This document shows positions 51,722 through 59,704 of a DNA stretch of 64,000 nucleotides, in pieces. The notes below the pieces were generated by a model. It was not told the DNA's origin and made no database searches. It saw nothing but the letters and a program-made list of their open reading frames with translations. The DNA comes from Haliscomenobacter sp. (GTDB lineage: Bacteria > Bacteroidota > Bacteroidia > Chitinophagales > Saprospiraceae). The stretch lies in contig NZ_JADKCX010000018.1 in NCBI RefSeq assembly GCF_016718685.1, forward strand, positions 1 to 64,000. The letters are read 5' to 3'. The first letter of the stretch is position 1. Each line of letters starts with the position of its first letter. Made by a program: the position numbers and the translations under genes.

Positions 51722-54700
51722 TTATTTCACATCGCGCATGTTGTCTTCCGGATTGCGGTCCACCAGCAAACTGAATGGATCAATGCCCGCTTTTTCGGGC
51801 TTACCTTGTACTTCAAACGTAAAGGTATTGTCCTTTTTATTGATGAACACCCGTTGGCGGTAAAGCGTCTTGCCGTATTTTTTGCCCTTTTCTGGTTTGG
51901 CAAAAGCTCCGATTTCGATCCAGTCGGCTACTTTTGCTTCTTTTTCCTTGCCCAGGGCATCTCCTTTCAACTTGCGACTTTCCACTTTGATGCTGACTTT
52001 GTAGCGGTCTTTGCCCAATTCTTTTACCGTCGCTTCGGTGGTACGGTTTTCAAAGAGGGTAATGTCCCAGAACAGGTCTTTGATGATGTACTTCAGTGAA
52101 TCAGGTGTTTGTTTGTAAAACTCGTCCACTACATCGTTGGTCACCGGGAAAGGTGCTTTGGCGTAGCGAAATTTGTTCAAAAAGTCGCGCAGTCCTTGAT
52201 TGACCTGCTCTTCGCCGATCATTTCTTTGAGGTAATACATCACCAGAGAACCCTTGTTGTAGTGAATATAGCCCTGGTTCTCGCACCGACCAAGTGGCAT
52301 TTCCTGTAAGCGTTCGTTGCCTCGTCCCCGCAGGTAGCGATCGGCCTCGTAGCTGAGGAATTTGCGCATGATGTCGCGGCCATATTCTTTTTCCATCACC
52401 ATCAGGGCGCTGTATTGGGCAAAGGTTTCCACCGTCATTTCGCCTCCTTGCATGTACGCACCACACTCCTGATGGGCCCACCATTGGTGCCCCATTTCGT
52501 GGGCCACTACGTAAAACACCATGTCGATGTCGTCCTTGTCGGCCCGGAAATCTTCAATGAAACCGATGCCTTCCGAATACGGCATGGTGCCTGGGAAAGC
52601 CTGGGCAAAATCGGCATAACGTGGAAACTCGATGATCCGGCATTGTTTGTGGAAATAAGGACCAAAGTTGGTGGTGTAGTATTCCAGTGATTTTTGCATG
52701 GATTTGAGCATCCGGTCTACATTGTCTGCATGGTCTTTGTGGTAGTACACCTCCAGATCGATTCCGTTCCATTTTTTGCGGGCCACTTCATAACGTGCTG
52801 ACATGAAGGAGTAAAAGTTGAAACTAAAATGATCGAGTTTGTACTGGAAATAACGCCGCCCATTCTCCGTCCATTCTTTTTGCAAAGAACCCGGCGCAAT
52901 GGCCAACTGATCCGCTGAAGTGCTGATCACGGTTTCCACATTGACCCAGTCGGCGTCGTTGCCCAGGTAGGAGTTCATGCGTGCCAGGGTGTCCAGTCGA
53001 TTGAGTTTGGGGGCACGGGTTTTTTCAGGTAGTTTGAATTTCTTACGGCGGTTTTTGTCGGTCATTTCTCCATCGGGTTGGTAACCCAAACGCGGAGCAA
53101 TGTCAAAATTGTTGAAAAAAGTACCATTCTGCATGACCTGCTCAACGGTTAATTCATTTTCAAAGCCCTTGTTGCGGTACACCGAGCTAAAATCCAACCG
53201 CATCGAGTCACCCGGTTGCAAGGCCGGTTGCAGGCGGTAAATGCGCAGGTAAACGTCCTTATCGTCTTTAAGTAACTTCAGGCGTTTATCCTCCAGCGTA
53301 AATTTTACCCGTTGTGGCACTTGAACCAACAAGGTATCAATGGCTTTGGCGTGGGGATTGCGCACCCAAAGCTGCCCCTTGGTATCGATGCTGCGTTTTT
53401 CGGGAAAAATCTGGATATCGTACTTCACGTCATAAATGCGCGGTTGTTCCTTGCCTTCAAAACGTTTGTAGTCTTTTTCGTAACGCACCGTTAGCTTTTC
53501 AACCTGTTTGTCGTTTCTGAAAGGATTTAATACCAATGTATTGTAAAAAACCCAGACACCACTCAATGCCCAGAGCGCCACAGCGCTGTACCCGGCCCAA
53601 CGGTAGCTGCGCCACTCCAATCCGGCAATTTTAAACCGTTTAGCCCAGCCACTTTCTTTACCCCGTGGCCAAAAACAAACCGCGGCAACGGCCAGAATAG
53701 CGCTGAACAAGCCCCAGTAAGTATTGAACCAAAGTAGGCCTTTGGCGTAAGGTTGATAGCCATACAAATCGGAGACCGTGTAACCCGGTGTTGCGCCAAA
53801 TTGCACCATGTTCGTTTCGATGCGTAAGGCACCCCAAATAAACGAGTTAACAATCATAACCACGATACAAATGAAAAAGCCCAGGTACATGTTGGGTGCC
53901 AGGGTATGCACCAGCAGGAATAAAACGGTGATAAATGCAAACCCCAGAAGATCCAGCACGAGCAATTCACGTATATACACCCCCAAATCATAACGGGTAT
54001 AGCCATTGAGCGTTTGTGCAACAACGGCAGCCACAATACACACACTCATCAGGATGGCCACTACGCCCATAATGGTGAGAAATTTGGACAAAAAATCCGT
54101 CCAGTTGCGGGTAGGCATAGCATCATAAATTTCATTGACCTTGGCGTTGCGCTCTTTCCACACCAGTGCCCCCGTAAAATAAGCGGCAATGGCCACCAGA
54201 AACATGTAAAAAGCGCCCCTGATGATGTCGACCATCGTGTAGGTCACCGGTAAATTGTGGGTGCCATAACCTTCGGTAGCAAACTGCATGCTGGGAATAG
54301 TATTGAGCAAACCGATGAAGGCCAGTAGAATAAAGGGGGTACTTCTGATGACTCCGAAGAAATTGGCTTTCAACTGGCTCCGAAACTGAGCCAGGGTAAT
54401 ACTCCAGCCAGTGGCGGGTTGTACCACAGGGGTTTCTCCCAACTGTTTTAGGCCATAAGGCTCTTCGGCGGCGGCACGGGCTCTCTTTTGGCTTACTTTC
54501 TTTGCCCTTTCGGCAAAGCTGAAGCGCCAGTACCCGATGAATAAAACCACCAATCCGATGGCCATCCACAGCAAGCGGTTGGTCAACATCATCGGGTGGG
54601 TGATGCTTACCGACAGGTGGTTTTTATCGTCAACGGTCCAATATTTGGTAATGAGTTCCAAAGGGCGAAAGCCAAATGGGTCGAGTAGAGCGGAGATGCT

Positions 54701-55318
54701 TTCGTTTTCAATGTCGCGCATCAGGTTGCCCGCCACGATGTAACCCACCAACAAGACCATCGCTGAGATAAAGGAATACATGGTGCTGCGGGTCAGTGCC
54801 GCCACCGTAAACAGAATACACCCCGCAAAGATCATATTGGGAATGACCAGAACCAGATAGGAATTGATGTGGCTCTGGATTTCAAAAGGGCCAAAACGCT
54901 CCAGATCGATCCAGTGGGTAAAATAATTGACGCCTACGCCGATCCACATCCCCAGAGAGATACCGAGCATGGGAACCAAACAAATGAGCAAAGCCCCGGT
55001 AAAGTGCCCAAAAAAATACCCCGCTTTTTGCACCGGAGAAGCAAATACAATCTGTGCCGTATTGTTTTCAAAGTCCCGAATGGCTGCGGTATTGAAAAAT
55101 GCGGTGATCAATAATAGCGACAGGATGCTGAATACCCCGTACCAGTTTTGGGTTACATAGGGGGCATTTTTCCAGATGTTGCCAAAACTACCGCCGATTT
55201 GGATTTGGTTGGAGACTGTGGCAAAAAAGGTCAGCAACGCAAATATGAAGAGAAAAATCCAGGGCATTGGCGCACGCAGCCAGGATTTAAGTTCGAATTT
55301 GAGGAAAGTGAAGAACAT
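51722..55318 (-). CDS. ABC-2-type permease fused to an M1-family aminopeptidase
   Basis: 1198 residues. Residues ~1-270 and ~310-620 each hold about six membrane segments of an ABC-2 permease type (KFELKSWLRAPMPWIFLFIFALLTF; FRSQLKANFFGVIRSTPFILLAFIG). The following ~570 residues form an M1 metallopeptidase with the zinc motif VVAHEMGHQWWAHQ (His 939/943 region) and a second Glu in GEMTVETFAQYSALMVM; a GXMEN-like site is not clear. The N-terminal parts would form a membrane channel with the ATPase encoded upstream, with the peptidase outside the cytoplasm. The transported peptide is unknown. Such fusions are recorded in Bacteroidota genomes. Confidence 0.86.
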   Translation of the reverse strand: MFFTFLKFELKSWLRAPMPWIFLFIFALLTFFATVSNQIQIGGSFGNIWKNAPYVTQNWYGVFSILSLLLITAFFNTAAIRDFENNTAQIVFASPVQKAGYFFGHFTGALLICLVPMLGISLGMWIGVGVNYFTHWIDLERFGPFEIQSHINSYLVLVIPNMIFAGCILFTVAALTRSTMYSFISAMVLLVGYIVAGNLMRDIENESISALLDPFGFRPLELITKYWTVDDKNHLSVSITHPMMLTNRLLWMAIGLVVLFIGYWRFSFAERAKKVSQKRARAAAEEPYGLKQLGETPVVQPATGWSITLAQFRSQLKANFFGVIRSTPFILLAFIGLLNTIPSMQFATEGYGTHNLPVTYTMVDIIRGAFYMFLVAIAAYFTGALVWKERNAKVNEIYDAMPTRNWTDFLSKFLTIMGVVAILMSVCIVAAVVAQTLNGYTRYDLGVYIRELLVLDLLGFAFITVLFLLVHTLAPNMYLGFFICIVVMIVNSFIWGALRIETNMVQFGATPGYTVSDLYGYQPYAKGLLWFNTYWGLFSAILAVAAVCFWPRGKESGWAKRFKIAGLEWRSYRWAGYSAVALWALSGVWVFYNTLVLNPFRNDKQVEKLTVRYEKDYKRFEGKEQPRIYDVKYDIQIFPEKRSIDTKGQLWVRNPHAKAIDTLLVQVPQRVKFTLEDKRLKLLKDDKDVYLRIYRLQPALQPGDSMRLDFSSVYRNKGFENELTVEQVMQNGTFFNNFDIAPRLGYQPDGEMTDKNRRKKFKLPEKTRAPKLNRLDTLARMNSYLGNDADWVNVETVISTSADQLAIAPGSLQKEWTENGRRYFQYKLDHFSFNFYSFMSARYEVARKKWNGIDLEVYYHKDHADNVDRMLKSMQKSLEYYTTNFGPYFHKQCRIIEFPRYADFAQAFPGTMPYSEGIGFIEDFRADKDDIDMVFYVVAHEMGHQWWAHQECGAYMQGGEMTVETFAQYSALMVMEKEYGRDIMRKFLSYEADRYLRGRGNERLQEMPLGRCENQGYIHYNKGSLVMYYLKEMIGEEQVNQGLRDFLNKFRYAKAPFPVTNDVVDEFYKQTPDSLKYIIKDLFWDITLFENRTTEATVKELGKDRYKVSIKVESRKLKGDALGKEKEAKVADWIEIGAFAKPEKGKKYGKTLYRQRVFINKKDNTFTFEVQGKPEKAGIDPFSLLVDRNPEDNMRDVK

Positions 55319-55323
55319 GGAAA

Positions 55324-55428
55324 AGGGTTTGAGGTTCGGGGGTTCGTCGTTCTAAGGTTCAACAACCGGTCACCGAGTGAAGTCGAGGTGCCGGTCGTTG
55401 AACCTTCGAACGACGAACCTTCGAACCC
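55324..55428. repeat. Palindrome of GGTTCGGGGGTTCG and GGTTCAAC units
   Basis: Left GTTTGAGGTTCGGGGGTTCG / GGTTCAACAACCGGTCACC faces right GGTGCCGGTCGTTGAACC / CGACGAACCTTCGAACCC around the loop GAGTGAAGTCGA. It lies between the permease fusion and the ATPase. The loop resembles the one at 31000-31011. Confidence 0.8.
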
Positions 55429-55429
55429 A

Positions 55430-56293
55430 TTATAGATTGATTTTCGAAAAGAACACATCTTCTAACCCTGGATCGGCAGGGCGAAATCCTTCACCAGGAT
55501 TTTGTTCGCTGAAGATGTGAATGATGGGTTTTCCGGCAACAAGCTTGCTGGAAATGACCTTGAAATTCTTTTCGTATGCGTCAATTTCGGCCTTAGTAAT
55601 GACCTTTTCCCAAATTTTTCCACTGAGCTCGCCAAGTGCCGCATCGGGCACACCAGCATATTTTACTTCACCGCCGTTGATGATGGCCATGTTGGAGCAA
55701 AGTTCACGTACATCGTCCACGATGTGGGTAGACAAGATGACGATGACGTTTTCGCCAATTTCAGAAAGCAAGTTGTAAAAACGATTGCGCTCTCCAGGGT
55801 CGAGGCCCGCGGTGGGTTCATCCACGATGATGAGTTTGGGGTCGCCAATCAGCGCCTGGGCAATGCCAAAACGTTGGCGCATCCCGCCGGAATAACTGCT
55901 AACGGCCTTTTTACGGTGGTCCCAGAGGTTGACCCGCTGTAAAAGTGAATGCACTACTTCCTTGCGTTGATTGCCCGGAATTCCTTTGAGGGTGGCAAAA
56001 TGATCCAGCATATCAAGGGCTGACATGCGGGGGTATACGCCAAATTCCTGGGGCAAATATCCCAGTACCCGGCGCACGGAATCTTTGTCTTTCAATACAT
56101 CGATTTCGCCCAAGGTTGCCACACCTTCATCGGCGTCTTGCAACGTTGCCAAGGTGCGCATCAGGGTGCTTTTTCCTGCTCCGTTGGGCCCCAGAAGGCC
56201 ATACATGCCGGTAGGGATGTGCAAACTTACATTTTTCAAAGCCTGAACCCCATTGGGGTAAGTCTTGGATAAATTTTGGATAAATAATTCCAT
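55430..56293 (-). CDS. ABC transporter ATP-binding protein (ABC-2 type)
   Basis: 287 residues. Walker A GLLGPNGAGKSTLMRTLAT, Q-loop YLPQEFGVYPRMS, signature SSYSGGMRQRFGIAQALIGDPK, Walker B LIIVDEPTAGLDPGERN and switch His in STHIVDDV. It pairs with the permease-peptidase fusion that follows 111 bp downstream. The start ATG at 56293 puts the fold at the usual place. Confidence 0.93.
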   Translation of the reverse strand: MELFIQNLSKTYPNGVQALKNVSLHIPTGMYGLLGPNGAGKSTLMRTLATLQDADEGVATLGEIDVLKDKDSVRRVLGYLPQEFGVYPRMSALDMLDHFATLKGIPGNQRKEVVHSLLQRVNLWDHRKKAVSSYSGGMRQRFGIAQALIGDPKLIIVDEPTAGLDPGERNRFYNLLSEIGENVIVILSTHIVDDVRELCSNMAIINGGEVKYAGVPDAALGELSGKIWEKVITKAEIDAYEKNFKVISSKLVAGKPIIHIFSEQNPGEGFRPADPGLEDVFFSKINL

Positions 56294-56415
56294 AAGCCAA
56301 TCAGTGGTGGTTAGGTGTACAACTGTTACTAAAGTGAGAACAAGTTTAGCAATGGTTGGCTCAAATGGAAGGCTTTTTTATACAAAAGTAGAGTTTGGCG
56401 CTACTAATGAACGCA

Positions 56416-57669
56416 TTACCAGGGTTCTAAGCCCGCACTCAGGTAATTTAAAAGTGGTTTTTGTACCAAATTTCCATTCAAATACAGGAGATGGAGGTAT
56501 TCCAGCGTAAGCTCGCGGGCCAGTTTCAGACGGGCAAACTGCTTTTTTTCGCGCAGCAATTTCAATTCCAGTAGTTCAGTGGGGGAGACCTGTGCCCGCA
56601 AGGCAGGATCTGCCAAAATAGAAACGGCCAGGTTTTTTTCTTCCTGGGTTTGCAGTAGTTTGTACTCTTGCAGCAATTGCAGAACCTTAATGCGCTGCAG
56701 GTTTAATTCCTGGGTATGGCGGCTGGTGCTCAGCGTGCTCTTGGTATTGGCCTCATACAGGTCGAGCGCAAGTTCATTGTTTTTCATCCGATTGTTGCTA
56801 CCCAGTGGAATGTTGAAGCCCAGGCGCATGAACAAGTCATCGTCCAGGGTAGGGGTTTTGGGCGCTCGTTCGTAACCAAATTGGAAAAAACTCAAATACT
56901 CGCGATTGCGTACTTTGACCAAATCCATTTCTGATTGAATGAGTCCAATTTGGGCTTGCCGGATTTTGGTTTCGGCAGTGGGCGCATTGGGCGAACCATT
57001 TGGCAAACTAGATACAATTTGTTCAATGCGGGCAATGCTGACGAAACCGCTTAGCTCAAGATCGACTTCCGTTGTGCTGGCTAAAAACTGGCGAATGCGC
57101 TCCAGTGCCGTTTGTTGATCTCCGCTGTATTGAGACAAACTGAGCTGAATGGCCTGCTGATCCTGTTCATTTTCAACAACGTCTTTAATTTTTACACTCA
57201 AGCCCTGACGCACCATAGCGCGCATGGTTTGGGTTTGTTCCTGCAAGAGAGAATCGAGTTGCCGGGCTGCAAGGGCAAGTTGAACAGCATAATAATAGTT
57301 GGCAATGGATTCGTAACGCTGGAGCAGCGCTTGATTCCAGTAGGTTTCGGTTTCGGCCTGCAGCAAACCCACTTGAGCCCTTTGGTATTTTTGCTGAAAT
57401 TTGGTTTGCCCAAAGGCATTGGGGCTGACCCGGATGCCGTATTGCTGGCGGGTCAGCGAAAAATCATTGGAACCCAGTCGCAGTTCCAGTTTTTGCAACA
57501 GTGGATTTTGATAGTTTTGTTGCCCCAACCAATCGATTGCTTGCTGGCTCAGTCGCCATTGTTCGTCCTGACTGGCAGAAGCCAACACCTCTTTCATGCC
57601 AATTTTAATGGGGTCTATTGGTTTGACGGTAGCAAGCAGCAAGCCCAGGGTAATCAGGAGCACTTTCAT
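56416..57669 (-). CDS. TolC/OEP-like outer-membrane efflux protein
   Basis: 417 residues from ATG 57669, with a short hydrophobic leader (MKVLLITLGLLLATVKPIDP). The body is almost all alpha-helical with long coiled regions (QKYQRAQVGLLQAETETYWNQALLQRYE; KLLQTQEEKNLAVSILADPALRAQ; LLELKLLREKKQFARLKLAREL), as in outer-membrane factor proteins. The in-frame continuation above 57690 is translated G-tract and was discarded. Probable partner of the HlyD-like gene just upstream. Confidence 0.7.
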   Translation of the reverse strand: MKVLLITLGLLLATVKPIDPIKIGMKEVLASASQDEQWRLSQQAIDWLGQQNYQNPLLQKLELRLGSNDFSLTRQQYGIRVSPNAFGQTKFQQKYQRAQVGLLQAETETYWNQALLQRYESIANYYYAVQLALAARQLDSLLQEQTQTMRAMVRQGLSVKIKDVVENEQDQQAIQLSLSQYSGDQQTALERIRQFLASTTEVDLELSGFVSIARIEQIVSSLPNGSPNAPTAETKIRQAQIGLIQSEMDLVKVRNREYLSFFQFGYERAPKTPTLDDDLFMRLGFNIPLGSNNRMKNNELALDLYEANTKSTLSTSRHTQELNLQRIKVLQLLQEYKLLQTQEEKNLAVSILADPALRAQVSPTELLELKLLREKKQFARLKLARELTLEYLHLLYLNGNLVQKPLLNYLSAGLEPW

Positions 57670-57690
57670 GATGGATGCATTAGCCCGGCC

Positions 57691-57877
57691 GGGGGGGGGG
57701 GGGGGGGGGGGGGGGGGCGGGGGCGGGGGCGGGGGGGGGGGGGGGGGGGGGGGGCGGGGGGGGGCCGGGGGGGGGGGGGGGGGGGGCGGGGCGCGGGGGG
57801 GCCCCGGCCGGGGGGGCGAAGGGGGGGGGGGGGCGGGGGGGGGGGGGGGGCAGAGGGGGGGGGGGGGGGGGGGGGGG
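57691..57877. other. 187-bp near-pure G tract, probable sequencing or assembly artefact
   Basis: Positions 57691-57877 are almost only G with scattered single C residues and two A residues near 57852-57854. It starts 22 bp upstream of the TolC-like ATG and ends exactly at the HlyD-like stop codon (TAG, 57878-57880). No promoter, gene or repeat unit can be seen in it. Real genomes rarely carry such a tract; two-colour no-signal calls and low-coverage gap filling are known to give G runs. Confidence 0.85.
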
Positions 57878-58870
57878 CTATTCGAAAGAGATGACAATTT
57901 TTTCATTGAGAAAAAACGGGTTGTCGGCCGGGATTTTGATGTAAATTTCACGTCCCCAGGTGCGCAATTCGGCCACCTTGCGCAGCCGAACAGGCAGTTC
58001 CACTACCTGTGGATTGCCGCCAATGATGATGCCGTTGCCGCTGACATTGCGGCGACTATAGGAACTCAGCTTGACGGTGTCGCCCAGTTTGTAACTGATT
58101 TCTGCCGATTCGTAGATGAAACCCCGGATGCGCGTGGGTTGGCGGGGATTGATTTTGATGAGTTCTCTGTATTGGGGCACAATCTCGTAGAGGCCAACGG
58201 CAATGCTTTCCACAAAACCATCTACAGGAGCCGTGAGCACCAGGCGCTGGCGTTCGGCCTTGACAAAATCCAACTCGACTTGTACTTTGGCGTTGCGGGC
58301 GTCAAAAATGGACTGATTGGCGCTGCGTTCGGCTTTTAATTCCTGGATTTGTACGGCGTATTCTTGTTCGGTTTGTTGGATTTGGGTACGCAGGGCGGCG
58401 ATTTTTTCGGCACGCAGGGGGTCAATGCCATTGGCTGTATCCGACTCGCCGAGGAGTTTGCGCACGCCACTTTCGGCCTGGTATTCGGCTTCTTCGATGC
58501 GGATTTGGGCTTGCAGCTCGCTCAATTTAGCCTGGTGTTGGGCTTTGAGTACGTCGAGTGTTTTGTCCAGGATGCTGTTTTTGGCATTTTTTTCAACGCT
58601 GAATTGGTTGATGTCCCCCAAGCGGTCGGCAGTTTCCTGATCCAGTTCAGCGCGATAAAAAACCATCAGGGTATCTCCCGCCCGCACTTCGTCGCCAGTT
58701 TTTACCAAAACGTCTTGAATGATGACGGGGTTATCAAAATTCAGTATCCGGCTTTCCGTTTCGGTTGCGCCAAAAAAAGCAGTATTCCCCCTGCCCATGA
58801 AATTGTCTTTCAACCAAAAGCAAGCCAGGAAAGCCAGCGCCCAAACCAGGTACAGCACGTTAAATTTCAT
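57878..58870 (-). CDS. HlyD-family periplasmic adaptor protein
   Basis: 330 residues. One membrane anchor (YLVWALAFLACFWL), a biotinyl-lipoyl-like domain (VIIQDVLVKTGDEVRAGDTLMVFY), a long helical hairpin (~75-200) with IQQTEQEYAVQIQELKAERS, the second half-lipoyl motif LVLTAPVDGFVESIAVG and a beta-barrel (GFIYESAEISYKLGDTVKLS). It probably bridges the inner membrane to the TolC-like protein. It overlaps DUF4956 by 4 bp (ATGA) and lacks an adjacent inner-membrane pump gene of the usual RND or MacB kind. Confidence 0.8.
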   Translation of the reverse strand: MKFNVLYLVWALAFLACFWLKDNFMGRGNTAFFGATETESRILNFDNPVIIQDVLVKTGDEVRAGDTLMVFYRAELDQETADRLGDINQFSVEKNAKNSILDKTLDVLKAQHQAKLSELQAQIRIEEAEYQAESGVRKLLGESDTANGIDPLRAEKIAALRTQIQQTEQEYAVQIQELKAERSANQSIFDARNAKVQVELDFVKAERQRLVLTAPVDGFVESIAVGLYEIVPQYRELIKINPRQPTRIRGFIYESAEISYKLGDTVKLSSYSRRNVSGNGIIIGGNPQVVELPVRLRKVAELRTWGREIYIKIPADNPFFLNEKIVISFE

Positions 58871-59559
58871 AGCGTCAGTTCGTCGTTTTGTTTGTTGAGG
58901 CGGCGTACCGAAACGCCATTGTCCAACAAAGCCTGCAAAAAGGAGGGTTGTTTGGTATCGTCTTTGAACAGCAGGGTATAATCGTATTCGCGGGAGATGC
59001 CGTTGTCTTTACCGCGATCCAGATTGACCGAATCTAGGGTCCAGTGCTGGCAGTAGAGTCGCATCACTTGATCGAAGTTGACCCCCGGATCGCCCGCGCC
59101 TTCTTCCATCCGAATGCGCAACTCCCACACAATATGCCTGCCATAATGAAAGGGGGTAAAACTGAGTACGATAGCCAACAAACAGAAAAAAAATACCCCC
59201 AGAATGGCGATGAAAAACCCGTACAGCCCGCAGGCGATACCCGTACCCAGAGCAGCAAACATAAACACAATATCCCGCGGATTGCGCAGGGCGGTGCGGA
59301 ACTGGATGACGGTCAAGGCGCCCAACATCCCCAAGCCCGAAGCAACATTGTCGCCAATGGCCTGCAACACCATGGTGGCAATCAAGGCACTCAAAATGAG
59401 CGATTGGATGAAATTGGTGGTGCGCAGGGTGCTGCGCGTGGTCATGTTGTAGGTGAATGCCACCAATGCCGACAACAAAAACGAAAGAAGAAACGTAAAA
59501 ATGACCATTTGAAAGGTCGGATTCTCGATCTTCGAATAGGTAGATAAAAATTCCTGCAT
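58867..59559 (-). CDS. DUF4956 membrane protein
   Basis: 230 residues. Several membrane segments (VIFTFLLSFLLSALVAFTY, LILSALIATMVLQAIG, FMFAALGTGIACGLYGFFIAILGVFFFCLLAIVLSF) and the conserved LGMLGALTVIQFRTALRNPRDIVFMF motif identify DUF4956. In other bacteria this family is often encoded next to CotH kinases and VTC polyphosphate polymerase domain proteins. Here it follows a CotH gene and is coupled (ATGA) to an HlyD-like gene. The role is unknown; no VTC gene is in the window. Confidence 0.88.
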   Translation of the reverse strand: MQEFLSTYSKIENPTFQMVIFTFLLSFLLSALVAFTYNMTTRSTLRTTNFIQSLILSALIATMVLQAIGDNVASGLGMLGALTVIQFRTALRNPRDIVFMFAALGTGIACGLYGFFIAILGVFFFCLLAIVLSFTPFHYGRHIVWELRIRMEEGAGDPGVNFDQVMRLYCQHWTLDSVNLDRGKDNGISREYDYTLLFKDDTKQPSFLQALLDNGVSVRRLNKQNDELTL

Positions 59560-59571
59560 GCCTGAAGTAAT

Positions 59572-59704
59572 GAAGTTGAAAGGTTGAAATGTTGAAAGGT
59601 TGAAGAGAAGTTGATAAGTTTAGAAGTAGATGAGACCAATGGTCTTTCATACTAACTAACCTTCAACCTTCATTTCAACTTTTCAACCCTTCAACTTCTC
59701 AACT
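59572..59704. repeat. Inverted array of GTTGAAAGGTTGAA units
   Basis: Left AAGTTGAAAGGTTGAAATGT units and right CAACCTTCATTTCAACTTTT units can pair around a TGAGACCAATGGTCTTTCAT loop that is itself a small palindrome. It separates the CotH stop from DUF4956. Confidence 0.78.

Noticed and set aside
57670..57951. A Pro/Arg-rich N-terminal extension of the TolC-like protein
   Set aside because: It is only the G tract read as C-rich codons; the leader at 57669 is a normal secretion signal.
57596..58339. A Gly-rich protein encoded on the plus strand
   Set aside because: The glycine run is the G tract, and the rest is antisense to the HlyD-like gene.
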